Source: Corbicula japonica (lineage: Eukaryota > Mollusca > Bivalvia > Venerida > Cyrenidae). Taken from it: a stretch of 64,000 nt of DNA. The stretch is taken from contig JAZAYU010000006.1 of assembly GCA_038501625.1 (NCBI GenBank), positions 12,154,638 through 12,218,637 of the forward strand, written 5' to 3'. The number at the start of each line of letters is the position of its first letter. The first letter of the stretch is position 1. Below the pieces are notes generated by a model. That model saw only the letters and a program-made list of their open reading frames with translations. It was not told the DNA's origin and ran no database searches. The translations under genes were made by a program, and so were the position numbers. Below are positions 24,401-39,400 of this stretch, one piece after another.

Positions 24401-27400
24401 GATTGTGTAGATAGGACAAGTACTTTAATTGTTATAAGCAACATTAAGTTTTAAGTTTAAGCTACATAATTACCAGACAACACTGCCAGACAATATGATC
24501 CCTTCTTGTCCTGTTATTGTAGTGACACAAAGAATGTAGCAAAACAATGTGACAAAAATTATTTCAATTTTTCTCAGCAAATATGTCAGTTCCTAAAAAA
24601 GCTAAATGTAGCTATGCAGCGAGTTTTATGTTATGACACAAGGATTACTTCATCTATGTTCAAAAGTACAAAGTTTTTACATAAGTCAACATTGCTCACC
24701 TTTTCTCGGAGGATATCAAGTTCATCTCTAAGTGCCCTGGCAGACCGTGCATCCTTTAATAGCTCCACATTCTGTAATGACAATGGAAAGAAACTGTCAC
24801 TTAGCAAGGGTCCAAGATTATAAAACTAAATTGGAGACCAGTATCAAATCTGAAGCATCTGATTGGTTGAAATGGTGACCAGTCCCCATTTCAGCCAATC
24901 AGATGTTTCAGACTTGAGACTGGTCTCCATATTTATTTAGTTTTATTATCTAAGGCCCCGTTGTAAACAGATGTTAAATTAATATACAGGACATGGTTGG
25001 CGAATGGACTCACCCATTCTATCATCTTAATACTGTCCATTTATTATATTGTGGTTGTATTGTAGAATATCAAAAAGTGTAGACCATAATCAGATAGTGC
25101 ATATGCACAGGCCAACTGGGACTACACTGATCTCCAATGTGATAAAGCTGTACCGTGATACAGCCTATATCCTGTATGTAATCTGAATAAATCCAGATCA
25201 GCCTGCACACAAAATACACTTAATGCTTTTTGATTCAACAGATTTTTTCTGACCAAGAATCCAACATGGTAGATCCTGATCAGACTGCAAAAATGCACAG
25301 ACAGATCTGGATCTAGACTGACGACCTACATGATTAAAGGGCACTGGCCCTAAATAAATATTTTATTCAATCATATTGAAGGAGCTGAGTTGTTACAACC
25401 ATTATCCTGTCACAGAACTATTGTAATATAATAAGCAACTACAGCGATATCAAATCGTACCCGTTGAACCTGTCAGAAGGTCAATGTGTCAAGCTTGCAC
25501 TGGACACACTGCTGCGGATAGGGTCAGCCGGTATAATCACTGTATCGGCCTGTTGCAGACTGTTTATTATTACAATAGTTATATAAAGTCGGTCTAGGTC
25601 TTTTGGCCTATATATATACTGGGCTAGCGAGGCAGTCCAGCACAGCATTCTTAGTAGCTATGCTAGGGCGACATTCTAGTAGCTCGTCTGAGCGGCCGAC
25701 GACGAGGGCTCTTAGGCCGACACACTTAAGTGTTGTTAGTGTTTTTCTTCTATGCAGAAGCATTATGCGACAACCATGAGAGAAAGGATTAAACGTCAGG
25801 AGAAGGATCTTGTTACCTCGTTGCGTAGCTTGGTGAGATTGGCCTTGAAGTCCTCACACTCATCTCTACAGTCCGACAGCTGCTCTTGCTTCTCATCTCT
25901 GTAACAACATCACAACAATGTATACAATAAGCTACCACAAAAAACTTATTGTACTTTGAATGATCAACATTTAAGCTTTTTATCAGGGCACTGTATTTGT
26001 GAATATAAATAATACAATAATGAGTGAAATTTTAATTTTTGTAACTAAGCTATTCAATTCTGTTATAATCTTTAAAAAGAATATCGAAAACAGAATTATT
26101 TAAACTGTTACTATAAATTACTTAATATCAACCCATTCCTGGATATATACGCATTTTTACGCATGTGCGACCAGTGTAGATCCAGATCAGCCGGCACATC
26201 AGGATCTGCACTGGTCGCATATTGTTCTGAAATAACCCAATGAATCAAAAAGCGAACAGTTTAGATCCTGATCAGACGGCACGGATGTGCCGGCTGATCT
26301 GGATCTCAACTGTTCGCCCTAGCAATAAAGGTGTATCTGTACAGGAAAGGGTTAATGGTGGACTAGTGTTTGTGGATTTTGCTGGCTAATCCATTAGCCA
26401 ATTCATAACCATGATGAAACATAAAACCACACAATCTCATACCCACAAATACAAATGCAGTGGCAGTTTGTAAAAGGGATATGACTCGGGCAAAACAAAA
26501 TTACCTCAGCATTAAAACACAAAATCACAAAATAAACGTGAATCAAACGTACAGTTCTTGCTTAAGTTTCCTGATACGAGCCTTGCAGTCAGTAAGTTCT
26601 ATAACCATGTGATGTCTCTCGGGGCTTGAAGAAGGGGACACTGAGACCGTCTTGCCCTCCGCCTGACTCTGGTAGAAATCTCTCTCCTGTATGATGTCAC
26701 CCATCACCTAGTAAAACAGCCAGTGTTTCATTTGTATACATGTATCATCTTTTTAATTCAAACAATTTTGTTATAAAAACAAAATAAACAAATAACCTTT
26801 TACATATAATGATGTTATTTGTGACCAAAGAGACAGGTGATTCCCTTTAATCCTTTTCCCTATTGATACGCCTATATCCCTGGTGCAAACAGTAAATTCA
26901 GATAGCTGGCACATCTGTGACAATTTTTCTGTTGGGAAAGTGACTTCACGAATGTGCAGGCTGATCTAGAGTGGTAGATTTAGATCAGCCGCACATTGGA
27001 ATACAACTTAAGTGTGGGATACAACTGTATTCATGGAGTGAAGAACTAAATTAGGAATGGACAGACCCTGATTCAAAAAGAGGCCAGTCCATTAAGTACA
27101 GAAGTTGAACTGGCCAAGTGTCACACAACTTGCTAATCCAAAATAACTAATATAAGATTATGACATGATGCATGTTGGATAAACTGTGTTATATATTTAA
27201 CACACCTTTATTACAATTTGAGCCGGTACATCACTGTTCATAGGGGTGTTTATGAAGAAATTTATTAAATGAACAGCAAGTAATGTAGACCCTGCTCTGA
27301 TTGTGTGATCTACCAGACCAGCTGTGCATAAATAGTCTATCCTAAGGCGCTATACTAATAGCACTTTAAAGCTTAACTAGTAATGGATAAAATCTTGGAC

Positions 27401-30400
27401 AATAATAAAATGATACAGTTGCAGAAAGCACATTCACCTGTGACAGATTGTATAACCAACAAGAATTCAGACAATGTTTATTACTATGACAAATCAATAA
27501 ACTAAAGAGCTTAATATTTGAATTAGATAATTCTGCAATACTGAATCCTCCTTCCTTTAGTTAATGCTATATTTGTGCAGATAGCTGCTTTCAGGACTGT
27601 CGCTATTCACCAATGCATACACATTCAAATACATGTATTAAATAAATTAAGTCTGTAAATTCATATGCCCAGTTTGTGTATTTCTAGTATAACAAATTCA
27701 TTTGCTTGTGTTGCAGTGTTCTACCTGGTGTTTCAGATATGCACTCATGCTCAGTTTTCCTGATTTGTCTGCCAGAATTACAGCCAGTACAAACTCCATG
27801 TATTCCCATGGGTCATGTGATGACAATCTGCCACCAGACCTGTCTAACTTGGTGCAAGCTAAGTTGGGACAGAACCTATTATGTAAGGCTGAATTTATTT
27901 CCCTGCTAGTTTGTGTATAGGAATTTGGTTTGCATTGAGAGCAACAACTTACTGTCAATGACTCCAGGATGTTTTTTCCAGCTAACTGATTACATAACAG
28001 TTACAGCACATGCAACCCCAGTTACTGAATTTGAAAGTACATGCGGACGTCAAACTTTGATTATCAGGGTTTTGAGCGGCATTAAGAGTTTTATACCATG
28101 TTGTCAAGGGCAACACTCATATAAAGCATGCCTGTATATGTGAAACGATATGTTATTTATTTGTACAATAGTTATAGCACTCAAACTAGGTCTGCTAACT
28201 GTTGCCCCTGTTACTGCAGTTAACTTATTAATATAAAGAAATTGACTGTGGTACAAGCTAACATAAGAAAAACACTGAAGATGCACGATAAAGCAGACTC
28301 ACGCTCATCACTATTTTTTTGTTGTGCCTGCTGGGAAATTCTATAATCTATATAATAATATAATATATTCTATATTGTAACATCTGAAAATTTGTTTTCA
28401 AACTAATATGCCAAGAATCTAGAACTCAATCGGTCCCAGGCCCAAGATTATAAAACTGATAATGGAGACCAGTCTCACATCTGACTGGCTGAAATGGAGA
28501 CTCCTGAATTTCCTGAATTTTATCAAACACATTTGTATATAAATAACCCTAAAGGTTTGAAACTAGTTCTTGCAATTTTTATAATCATCCGATATGAATG
28601 CATTTGAAATAATATACCTCAGCAAAGTCGTCTCTCTCCTTGATAACATGAACAAGATGACGGAACACCTTGTCTATGTCATTGCACTCTGTAGGTAAAA
28701 TGGACTCAGTGTCGTCAGTAATCTACAACAAAAAGCAATGTTCACAATGTGTGCTATTACAATTAACTTTGGTGCCCTTGTACCTACAACTTGACAAGTG
28801 TACTTACTTTTACATGTTAAATAAACTAAAAGCACTCAAATGAATTTTAAGCACAGCACCAAGTTTGTTAAGTAAAACAACAGTCAATAAGAGCAAGCTT
28901 TTGTGCAAGGAGAGCAGATGCTAAAACAACAATCCCCTAAACAATGTGCGCAGTTAGAAAATGGTTTTTCTCTTATTTCCCCGGAGTATATTTCAACATA
29001 TTCACTATTCCTTTGAAATTTTACCTGAGTCAGTAATACATAATACTGGTAAAATAATGCATAAATTTAGTACATCATATACATGGCCTAAACAAGCAAA
29101 CATGACATAATGATTTAAGCTGCTCCTGCCCCACTCCTGCCCCACTTTGTAACAAGCTGCTTTTAATCAAGCTTACTCCATTAAAGCAAACAAGAAATGG
29201 TTAAGTAATAAAATGTACACAAAAAACACCAATATCAGCTGTCAAAATGTTATCGTTAATGAATCCCAATGAAATTTTATCAGAAAACATACACAAGAGT
29301 TCAAACTGATTTTTATTGTTAAATTATTATCCAAATAACATAATTTCAAAACTTACAACTTTCAATAAATCTCCAACTTTTTACAATTCAAAATGGTAAA
29401 TAATGCAAAAGAAGAATTCCAAACTTTGAATTACCCCAGAAATAATACGAAATGAAGTACTTCACCATACCAACAATACAGAAATCTTGTAGCCTTAAGA
29501 TGTTTTCATTATTCACTATCCTGATTATCCATTCCGATCAGATTGGCCAACAATCTGATGCGTCTTTGGTCCCACTCATTAAAATTTTAAAGGAATGTAC
29601 ACCTGAAACTTTATTTTCACTCTACTAGTGCCAGAATGACGTACTGGAACTGTGTTTTCTCCAGAGATAGGTTTCTTTTGAATACTTTCAGTTTTAATTG
29701 TTAACAGATATTGGTATGTAATACCTATTAAAGTATCAATGAATATTAAATGCTCTGTAATTAATGACTAATGAAAATACAGATAATGTGGCGGACAATG
29801 TGATTGGAATTTAATCCTCAAAAGTATTTCTTATCTTTTAGTTTGTATAGAAATTGTGTAGCCATCTCTGGATGATTAACCCTATCCATTTTACCTTTAA
29901 ATGCATGAGCAAACAGTGTAGATCCTGATCGACTGGCACATCCTTGCCATCTGATCAGGATCTAAATTATTCACTATTTGATTTATTAGTTTATTTCTGA
30001 CCAAAAAGTGACTAGTGCAGATCCAAATCAGAAAGCATGAATGTGCCAATTGATATGGTTCTACAATATTTGCACATTTGATAAAATGTAAATATAATGG
30101 AGTAAAGAGTTAATAATTTTAATTCTTTAAGAGATAATGATTTTAAAACATTTATCAGAATTCTTCAAAATTACGATTGCAGTTGAAACCATACATAATG
30201 TAAGTTAAAAGTGTATAATACTAGAAATAAGTGACACATTTAAATTTTAAATAGATTTTTGTTGCTCAGTTCTTCTAAACTATATAACCTATTTTGATCA
30301 CAACAATAAACTGTAAACGTTTAAAGTGTTTGTTATTTATAGTTCCCACATATTTAACCTGTCAAATTCAGCAATTATGACTTTCACTTCTACAGCACAA

Positions 30401-33400
30401 TTGTAGGTTTCTTCTGCAGCTATGTATGTCAAGTTGTTGAAAACTGACCTTCTGGTTGTCATAGTTACCTGTTTGATACTCTCTACAATTTCTTGTTGAA
30501 CTGTGACCTCCAAATCCATGATGACCTTGATGAAATCTTCTTTGAGTTCACACTGAACAGCACAACCAAGGATGAGCAATAACATCTTCTTGAGTTCATT
30601 GAAACTAGCATCTGAAAATACAAAAAAGTGCTGTTACCTTGACCTTTGTAATGACTTTGATGAGGCTATCGACATCTCAAGACAAGCATAAGCAAAGCTA
30701 TATTTTTCAATTTCCTAAAATGCTTCAATAAAGTAGTGACCTTGACCTATTTAATGACCTTCATGAAATCCTCCTTGACCTAACACTGCATGGAACAGCT
30801 TAAGGTGAGCTGAATCAAATATCTGAAATGACAAAATAGCAATATCTCCTTTATAATGGCCTTGAAATAGAAACCTTATGTACTCCAAACCCAAGATCAG
30901 CGTTGCAATAACACAGTGGTCTTAAATTCCAAAATGATATTCATCTTTGAAATGATTAGACTGGCAACATAATGTTGAATCAAAATGAATTGGAAACAAG
31001 AAAAAAACATCGCCACGCGCCAAAAACCAGGTTTTCATTTAATACTTGTACTTTTGTAAAGATAATATCTGATATGAAGAAACTGAACTTCTATTTTTAG
31101 CAACAGTGACCTTGATCTTGATCACAGACTTCTGAGTAGAAATCCCGAGTTGCGTCTTGGTATCAGCTACCCAAAGAAAGCTTGGTGTCAATAGATCACA
31201 GCTAACCCAAGTAATAAGGTGAAACCTAAATTTCTATTTTTAGCAAAAGTGACATAGACCTTTATCACAGACACCTGGGTATCAATCCTAAGTAGTGTCT
31301 TGATATAAGCTACCCACAAACCAAGTTTGGTGTCAATAGGCCAAAGAAAACTCAAGCTATTGAGCAGAAACTGAATTTCTATTTTAAGCTACAGTGACCT
31401 TGAGCTTTATCACAGGCACCTGGGTAGCAATCTCAAGCTGCATCTTGATATTAGATACCAACACTAAGTTCGGCGTAAATATACCAAAGCAAACTCAAGT
31501 TATTGAGGGAAAACTGAATTTCTATTTTTAGCAACAGTGACCTTGACCTTGATCACAGATACCTGTGGCAATCCCAAGCTGCCTTTTGATATCAGCTACT
31601 CTTATACTAAGTTTGGCATCCAGAGGTAAAAGCAAACTCAAGTTATTGAGGGTAAGCTGAATTTCTATATTTAGCAAGTGACCTTGACCTTTATCACCGA
31701 CACCTGGGTAGCAATCTCAAGCTGCCTGTTGATATAAGCTACCCACAAACCAAGCTAAGCGTCAACAGGCAATTTGGCATCAACAGATAACATTCACAAA
31801 ATACTTAACAAAAAATCTAAGTCAAAAAGGGGCATAACTTTGGCAAAACACAGTCAGGGGTTATGAAACTTGACCTGATAATTGGTACTGTGATGTCATA
31901 CAATTATGTAAAGTTTCAAAGCTATACCTTGAATGGTAACTGAGAAAAAGACAACTTTCACAAAAAACTTAAAATTTCTAAGTGAAGAAGGGGCATAACT
32001 TTGTTAAAATACAGTCAGGGATTATGAAACTTGCCCTGATAATTGGTATTGAGATGTCAGACAACTATGTTAAGTTTCAAAGTTGTACCTTGAACGGTTA
32101 CTGAGAAAAACACAACTTTCACAAAAACCTTCACAAAATGTTGATGCCCGCCCGCCCAACAGCCCGCCAAACGACATACCCCAATCTAATAACCAGGATT
32201 TTTCTAAAGAAAACCTGGTTAAAAAGCACTGTTCTTCAAACCCAGTGACCAGGATAAGCTTTAACTAATAGAAACAGACCTTGCTTCAGTATATCTCATT
32301 TTTGGAAGGAAATGGGATGGGAGTGATGGGTAGGGAACAAATCTTCAAACTTACGTTTTCATTTTTCAAAATGTTTATATCCAGATTAGACTTGGCATTT
32401 AAACAATTAATACAAATGAGTGTTACTAATGGTTTAGTCATGTCCTTAATTAAGTGTTGCATGGTAATTAATTAATAATACACCTAGTTAATTGATTTCT
32501 GGCTAATACACAAACACCTCTCGTAGATAATCAATTATCATACTGCTAATTATTACAGCTGCTAATTACAATTCCTCTTTTGGCTACAGGTCATTGTATT
32601 AGGCTACAGAACATTTTTTGAGCTTCAGTCTTAACCTTTAGTAATATCTCCTTGGGCGAACAGTGTAGTTCCAGATCAGCCGGCACATCTGTGCCATCTG
32701 ATCAGGATCTGCACTGTTCGCTTTTTTAATCGTTAGGTTATTTCTGACCAAAATGCGATCAGTGCAGATCCTGATCAGACTGCATAGACGTGCCACCTGA
32801 TCTGGATCTACCTTGGTTGCACATGCATAAAAATGCATATAATATATTATATGGAGGAAAGGGTTAAGTCTTTTACGCAATTAGCTAGTATCACAGCAGT
32901 GGCAGCTTCTCAACTTTCCCAATCTATGCCATAACCTTTAATAGACAACCTGTGTAGATCCAGATAAACTATATATATGTGCAGTCTGATCTGTATCTAC
33001 ACTAGTTCTTCTTCAAATAATTGAATGTTCTAAAAGCAAACAATGTAGATCCTGATCACAATGCACAGATGTGCTGAGTAAGTGCCATATTAAGAGCGTA
33101 AAGGCTTAAAATGCGTCTGAGCAACCAAAGAATTAAATCAGGGTCAGTACTGTTTCAAAGAATTAAAACGGAGAGAAATCCACAGATTAGTTGAAGAACT
33201 TAGTATTTTACACAAGTGACATCTGGTTTAATTGGCAAAAGCTCTACCAAATGAGCTCATTTCCAATTAATTTGGCAAATGTCAGCCAGGGACTACCCCG
33301 GTTTGGGTGAATTACCCAAGCCAATGCTTTGCCCAAAGGAGCTCCAAGGTAAATTTATCCTGTTTTGGTCTTGACCAGGACTCAAACCTCTGACATCCTG

Positions 33401-36400
33401 ATGATTGTATGATTAGAATACTACAAGCATACTAGACAGACCAATTCAAACAAATTATCTCTACAGTACACTAAAGGTGGTGGTGATCCAGAGAAGGAAG
33501 TGATAATGATCAATGGACAAAAGCCAAATGATAAAGTCATTATAGTCTTATCCCAGACAATGTAATTGTCTTTTTCTGATACAGATCTCTGTATAATATG
33601 TTTTGTTTGGCTAATTAACCTTTCAGTAGAACATGATTAAAGCTACAGCTTTGGAATCCCATCTGAATTACCTGTGACTTCACACAATTCTAGCATATAG
33701 AACAAAAGAGAAAGTTTTAATATTTAATAATTCTGTCAAGCTGGTATAAATGATGCAGTGGCTGATTTCATGACATGAAACAAGCCAGGATGAAATAAGG
33801 TAAAATAGCCATACACCTACATAGGGTTGGTAGATACAATTTTCCAAGACAAATTTTAATATCTTTTAATTTTCTGTTCTATGACAACAATGCAATTAAA
33901 ATTTATTTCTCTGTTAATCCTTTCCTCCATAGATACACCTTTATTGCTTGGATGAACATTTTAGATCCAGATCAGCCGGCACATCCATGCATCTGATCAG
34001 GATCTAAACTGTTTGCTTTTGATTTGTTAGGTTATTTCTGACCAAAAATTGACCAGTGCAGATCCTGATCAGGTAGCACGGATGTGCCTGCTGATCTGGA
34101 TCTACACTAGTCACACATGTGTAAAAACTTGTATTTATGGAGGAAAGGGTTAAAAGGTACCATAGTATCAACTGATTTTTATGTGTGGTTGCAACCATTA
34201 TAATATTTATTCCTCTAAATAAAGTGATACCTACTGGGTTATATGGTACATACAATGTGATTATTGTGGAACGTATGACTGTGATTCATTTTTACTTTAA
34301 AATCCTTTACTATATATATACATATGCCTCTTGCATTAAAATTCCCTGAGTAAGCCCTAAAATTTTAAAAGACTGGTCAACTATGACTGACAGCTAGCAA
34401 ATATCACACATTCCAACATGGAGACACAAGTTTAATACTAATTTATATTCCATGTCATGTTTCAAAATGATTTGAAATAATCATACTCATAAATAATAAT
34501 TATAACATGATGTAGATCCAGATCAACTGGCACATCCGTGCCATCTTATCAGGATCTGCACTGTGTTTGCTTTTTTGTCAGAAATAACCCAATAAATCTT
34601 GAAGCAAACAATGATGTGCCCGCTGATCTCTATCTACAATGTTCCCTTATGCCATAAAGGTGTACATATGGAGGAAAGGGTTAAAACCATACGCTAGTGC
34701 TGTCCCTGGCTCTACACCTGGAATACACTATACTTGAAGACCTATACATTCATGCACCGCCCCATTCTGACAATACTCCTGCATATAAATTATTCATTTC
34801 CTTCCATTCCCCATTTAGAAACCAATTTCAGTGGCATTTAAATTGGAATCAATAATGCATTAGTTTTACTTTGATTAGGGTAACAGTAGCTGCAGTTACC
34901 CGCTAAACGGTTTATTATGCAGCATGCATGTGCACGTAAATGCTTCTTAAGTAAACAAATTATGCTTGGTCACTATTCATCTGACACCAAGGTATAATGA
35001 GTGAAAACAAAAAATATTTAATTCCCTGAATTTTTGGAAAAGATATATTTAAAATACTGAACCAAAATTTGTGTTTCATATAATGTGAATGGTATGATAA
35101 AATTAACAGTAATAAAAAATTACATCAAGAGAACATGACCAGTATGAATTTTTAAACTTTTTGCTTTTACTGATAAGCCATATTTAAATTGTACATGTCT
35201 GTCATGCGACTGTCAAGTTATCCATATTGTATTATCCCTTTCCTCCACATATACGCATCTTTATGCATGTGCGACCAGTTTAGATCCAGATCAGCTGGCA
35301 CATTCATGCCGTCTGATCAGGATCTGCGGTGGTCGCATTCTGGTCAGAAATAAAGTTAGGAATAAAAAAGCAAACAGTTTAGATCCTGATCAGACGGCAT
35401 GGATGTGCCGGCTGATGATAGAGACTGGTTCTAAACTGTTCGCCCATGAAATAAAGGAGTATCTATGGAGAAAATGGTTATACTAATAGTTCTGGCTATT
35501 TACAGAGGGATCAGCTCATATCATTGTGGTCAGTTAATTCTCCCATATCCTATTAATCACAATAATAGCCAGATGTCAATTAAAATTCTCTGGATAAGCC
35601 CACATACAATTGCTCTGGGCAACAAAGAAGGGCATGGTTCCAAGGTATTAATATTTCTTGATAACTCTTAAACAAAACATCAGATTCTGGATCAATATTT
35701 GTGTGCATTCTGATAAAACCTTGGGACTGGAATTTTTCCCATTGTACAGGTCCTGCAAAAGAAATATGCCATATGAGTTAATCCTTTACCCTATGGGATA
35801 TGGCTGTTATCTCATGACAAACAGTGTAGTTCCAGATTAGCTGGCACATCCATGTCTGAGTAGGATCTGCATTATTTGCTTTTTGATTTATTTCCGGTTA
35901 TTTCAGACCAAAAAAGCATCCAGATCTAGATCAGATGGCATGAATGCACCAAATGAAGTAGATCTGCACTGGTTTGTAACTCATGTGATAAAAGGCGTAT
36001 ATATGGAGGAAAAGGTTTAATATAACCAAGGTTCACAGTGCAGAAGCTCAGAACTGAGCGGATGAAGATCTTAGATAACATGAGTAACTGTACCACAGAT
36101 AAATCTAAAATGTTATATAAATTATAGACAAACCATGTGATATGTTTTATTTAATGTGCACGGACATTGATGCTTATTGTGAGCATGGGAACCTGGAGTT
36201 TTTTAATTGTTTGGGTGTGTTGATGTTCTTGGATGTGATATTTTCTGTGTTATGTCCAATCAGACCTTAGATTCAAGATCATCAGTCCTGTATCCTTATC
36301 CTGCTTAACTAGTGTAATGGACTCCCTTTTTTATTCAGGTTAGTTTATCAACAGATATTGTTTGTAAAGTTGCATAAATCTACTGACCGATTTGAGAATG

Positions 36401-39400
36401 GTGAAGACCTTGACCTGCCTCCATGACTGTGCAAGCAAAATGCCATCAATGTGACTCTTTTTGCATTTTATAAAGTTTAACCTTTGAAAATAATCTCAAG
36501 AATCTGCCAGCTTCAGAGCACTTGTGATAATCACCTAATTCTTTAACCCTTTCCTTCATATACATGTATGCACATTTTTATGCAATAGCCACCAGTGTAG
36601 ATCCAGATCAGACAGCACATCAATGCCATCTGATCAGGATCTGCACTGGTCGCAATTTGGTCAGAAATAACACAACAAATCAAAAAGCAAACAGTTAAGA
36701 TCCTGAAATAAAGGTGTATCTATGAAGGTAAGGGTTAATTTTAAAAGTCTGGTCAAGTATGACTGACAGCTAGCAAATCTCACACATTCCAACATGGAGA
36801 CACAAGTTAAATACTAATTTATATTCCATGTCATGTTTCAAAATGATTTGAACTAATCATACTCATAAATAATATTTATAACATTAAATACTCTATTCCA
36901 AAAGAAAATGTGCACTTTGTTTTTGGTGATTTTTTTCATTAACTGCTTTTTCTAAAGCCTGAATAGATGGTCACTAAATTGAGATTTGATCATAGATAGT
37001 TTTACTATAGAATTCAAATGATCTATTCTCAATTTTGATACCAAAGGCATCAAGAAAAGCAGCCAATGAAAAATAATCCAGAAACAAAATTCACACTTTC
37101 TTTTGGAATAGAGTATATTTTCATGAAATCTTGTAAAGGAAAATGAAAATTGGATTGGGGTATTGACCTAGCCATTTACAAGTGTCACTTAATGGCAACA
37201 ATTATCGGGTGACATCTGGTCAAAAGCCAATAACTGAGCATTAATGCGCTCCTGTCCTTAAATGTCCCATTATTACCCAGCATGTGTAAATAGTCTGGCT
37301 GGTCAATGTGCAAGTCAATTACTCTCTCAATTAGTGGTTGAAGGAATAATGCATAGTGCTCAAATAATTGACAGAGAATAATGCAAAATCCAGCTATATT
37401 GATCCTTAATTGCAATGGCCGCCAGGTTACAATAGAACTGAAAACAAAAGCTAGTCCATGTTTCATATAAAATGGTAAATATGTCACAGTTCAGGTCTTT
37501 GTCTTTAACTTATGAAATGTAAAATGAACTTTTTCAACGTTTATATGAAAACAGAGGAAATAGCAATCTGGTATGCAAGAATCCATCTAATATGAACTTC
37601 CTTTTTTATGGTCCAGACCAAAAAATGTATAAAGCAACTAGTACATTGGTACCTGCATATCGTTAAAACATTTTCCCCAAAATTAGAATGATAATTTTTT
37701 TTCAACTTATCCAAATAAATTGGATTAACAAGTAAATTCCTTTTTTTCAATATGTTGGTTGCATTTAATAATATAATACATAATGAAAGCAAATAAATAA
37801 GTATTAAATCTAATTATGGGGCTTCGTTCGAATTTTTTTCATATGAAGAGAATAGCTGGGGTGTAATAATTGGTTTATTTCAGAATTTTGCCAGATATAA
37901 TGAGATATCTTTAATGACACGGAAATTGTCAATTCTAACGACAAACATAATAGAATCACTTTAATTATACATTTCTCTGTATTTATACCTGTCATAATTA
38001 TAAATAGATTAAACTTTCGTATTATACACACAGTAGTTGATCTGTAAGAATGGAACTATTTACTGAAATGATTACATGCTTAAATGTAAAACTGTAAAAT
38101 AGATTATTGCTTCTTAATAAGAAATTCCTTTAAAATCAATTATTTAGGTCATAATTTGGTAAGTTTTATTTAGGAGTCTGACAATTTTTCAATTTATAAT
38201 ATTATTTAAAAAAACTATGCATCACAAAAACTTGTATAATTCTAAATAATTTTCAAGATCAAAAATTACTACAAACTTCTCCTGTGTTCATCCACACTAC
38301 AATGTATGTCATTTGCAGAGTCATCTCTTTTTTAACCCTTTCCTCCATATATATGAATTTTTACGCATGTGCAACCAGTGTAGATCCAAATCAGCTGGCA
38401 CATCTTTGCCATCTGATCAGGATCTGCACTGGTTGATCAGAATCTGCACTGTTCACATTTTGGTCAGAAATAACCTAATGAATAAAACAGCAAGAAGTTA
38501 AGACCCTGATCAAACGGCACGATCTGGCATAATCATGTGGCACTGAACAGGCTGATTTTACAAACTTGATTCAACAGAAACTTCCATCAACATACTAATC
38601 TTACAGGCTTAATCTGTACAGTCTTACAGCTTTTCACATAAATTTCTTTACTGAAGCACTCAGTACTATTTAAATAAAAATAACATAACTGAAGGCAAAG
38701 GTCAAGGCCATTCAACAAAACATTTGCCCTAACTGACCTTTCTCTGGTTCCCGGCTGATGAGCTGTATGTTAGGCATTTTCACAATGAGCAGTTGTTGAA
38801 GAACATCCTGTAAACAGAAATCGAAAAAGTAAATTTTAATGTTTGATCATCCAGTTGCTGTCTTTTCCAGTCAACTAAACGTACCTTGATTACAGAAAAC
38901 ATTTCCTTCATGGTTTACAGTGATGCTCTTGGGATACTTTCTGAAAAGTTAACCTGAACCCACTGTATTTAGAAAGTGAATGATTAATTAGACTAGCCTT
39001 TAAACTACTTCTATTTGCTGACAATCAGCAAATGTTTTACATTTAAGCTTTTACTTCTTCCAACAGACTTCAATACTTAAATATAGTCCATAGTGCATTG
39101 CTAATAGGGGATTACAAAACTGAACAGCAAAAGATGGCTGATCTGGATCTATGCTTATTTCAAATGTGATGAATGCATAATGGTTTAAGTGGGAATTTTT
39201 TTTTTTCATATTACAAATTTTCAGTCAGTCTTTGGTAGACGACATTTTTTTAATAGTAAGAATATAACATCAAGTTATATGAAAGTTACAACAGGGCCCA
39301 AGATGATAGAACTGAGATTAGAGACCAGTCTCAAATCTCAAGCATCTGACTGGCTGAAATGGCCACCAGTTGCCATTTCAGCTAATCAGATGCTTGAGAT

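Noticed and set aside
30337..30468. Open frame continuing past exon 5
   Set aside because: Family similarity stops at SIKQ, followed by a GT donor; the phase joins exon 6.
33238..33440. Functional tRNA gene
   Set aside because: The box-like motifs are in the wrong order and no cloverleaf closes; SINE-like debris fits better.
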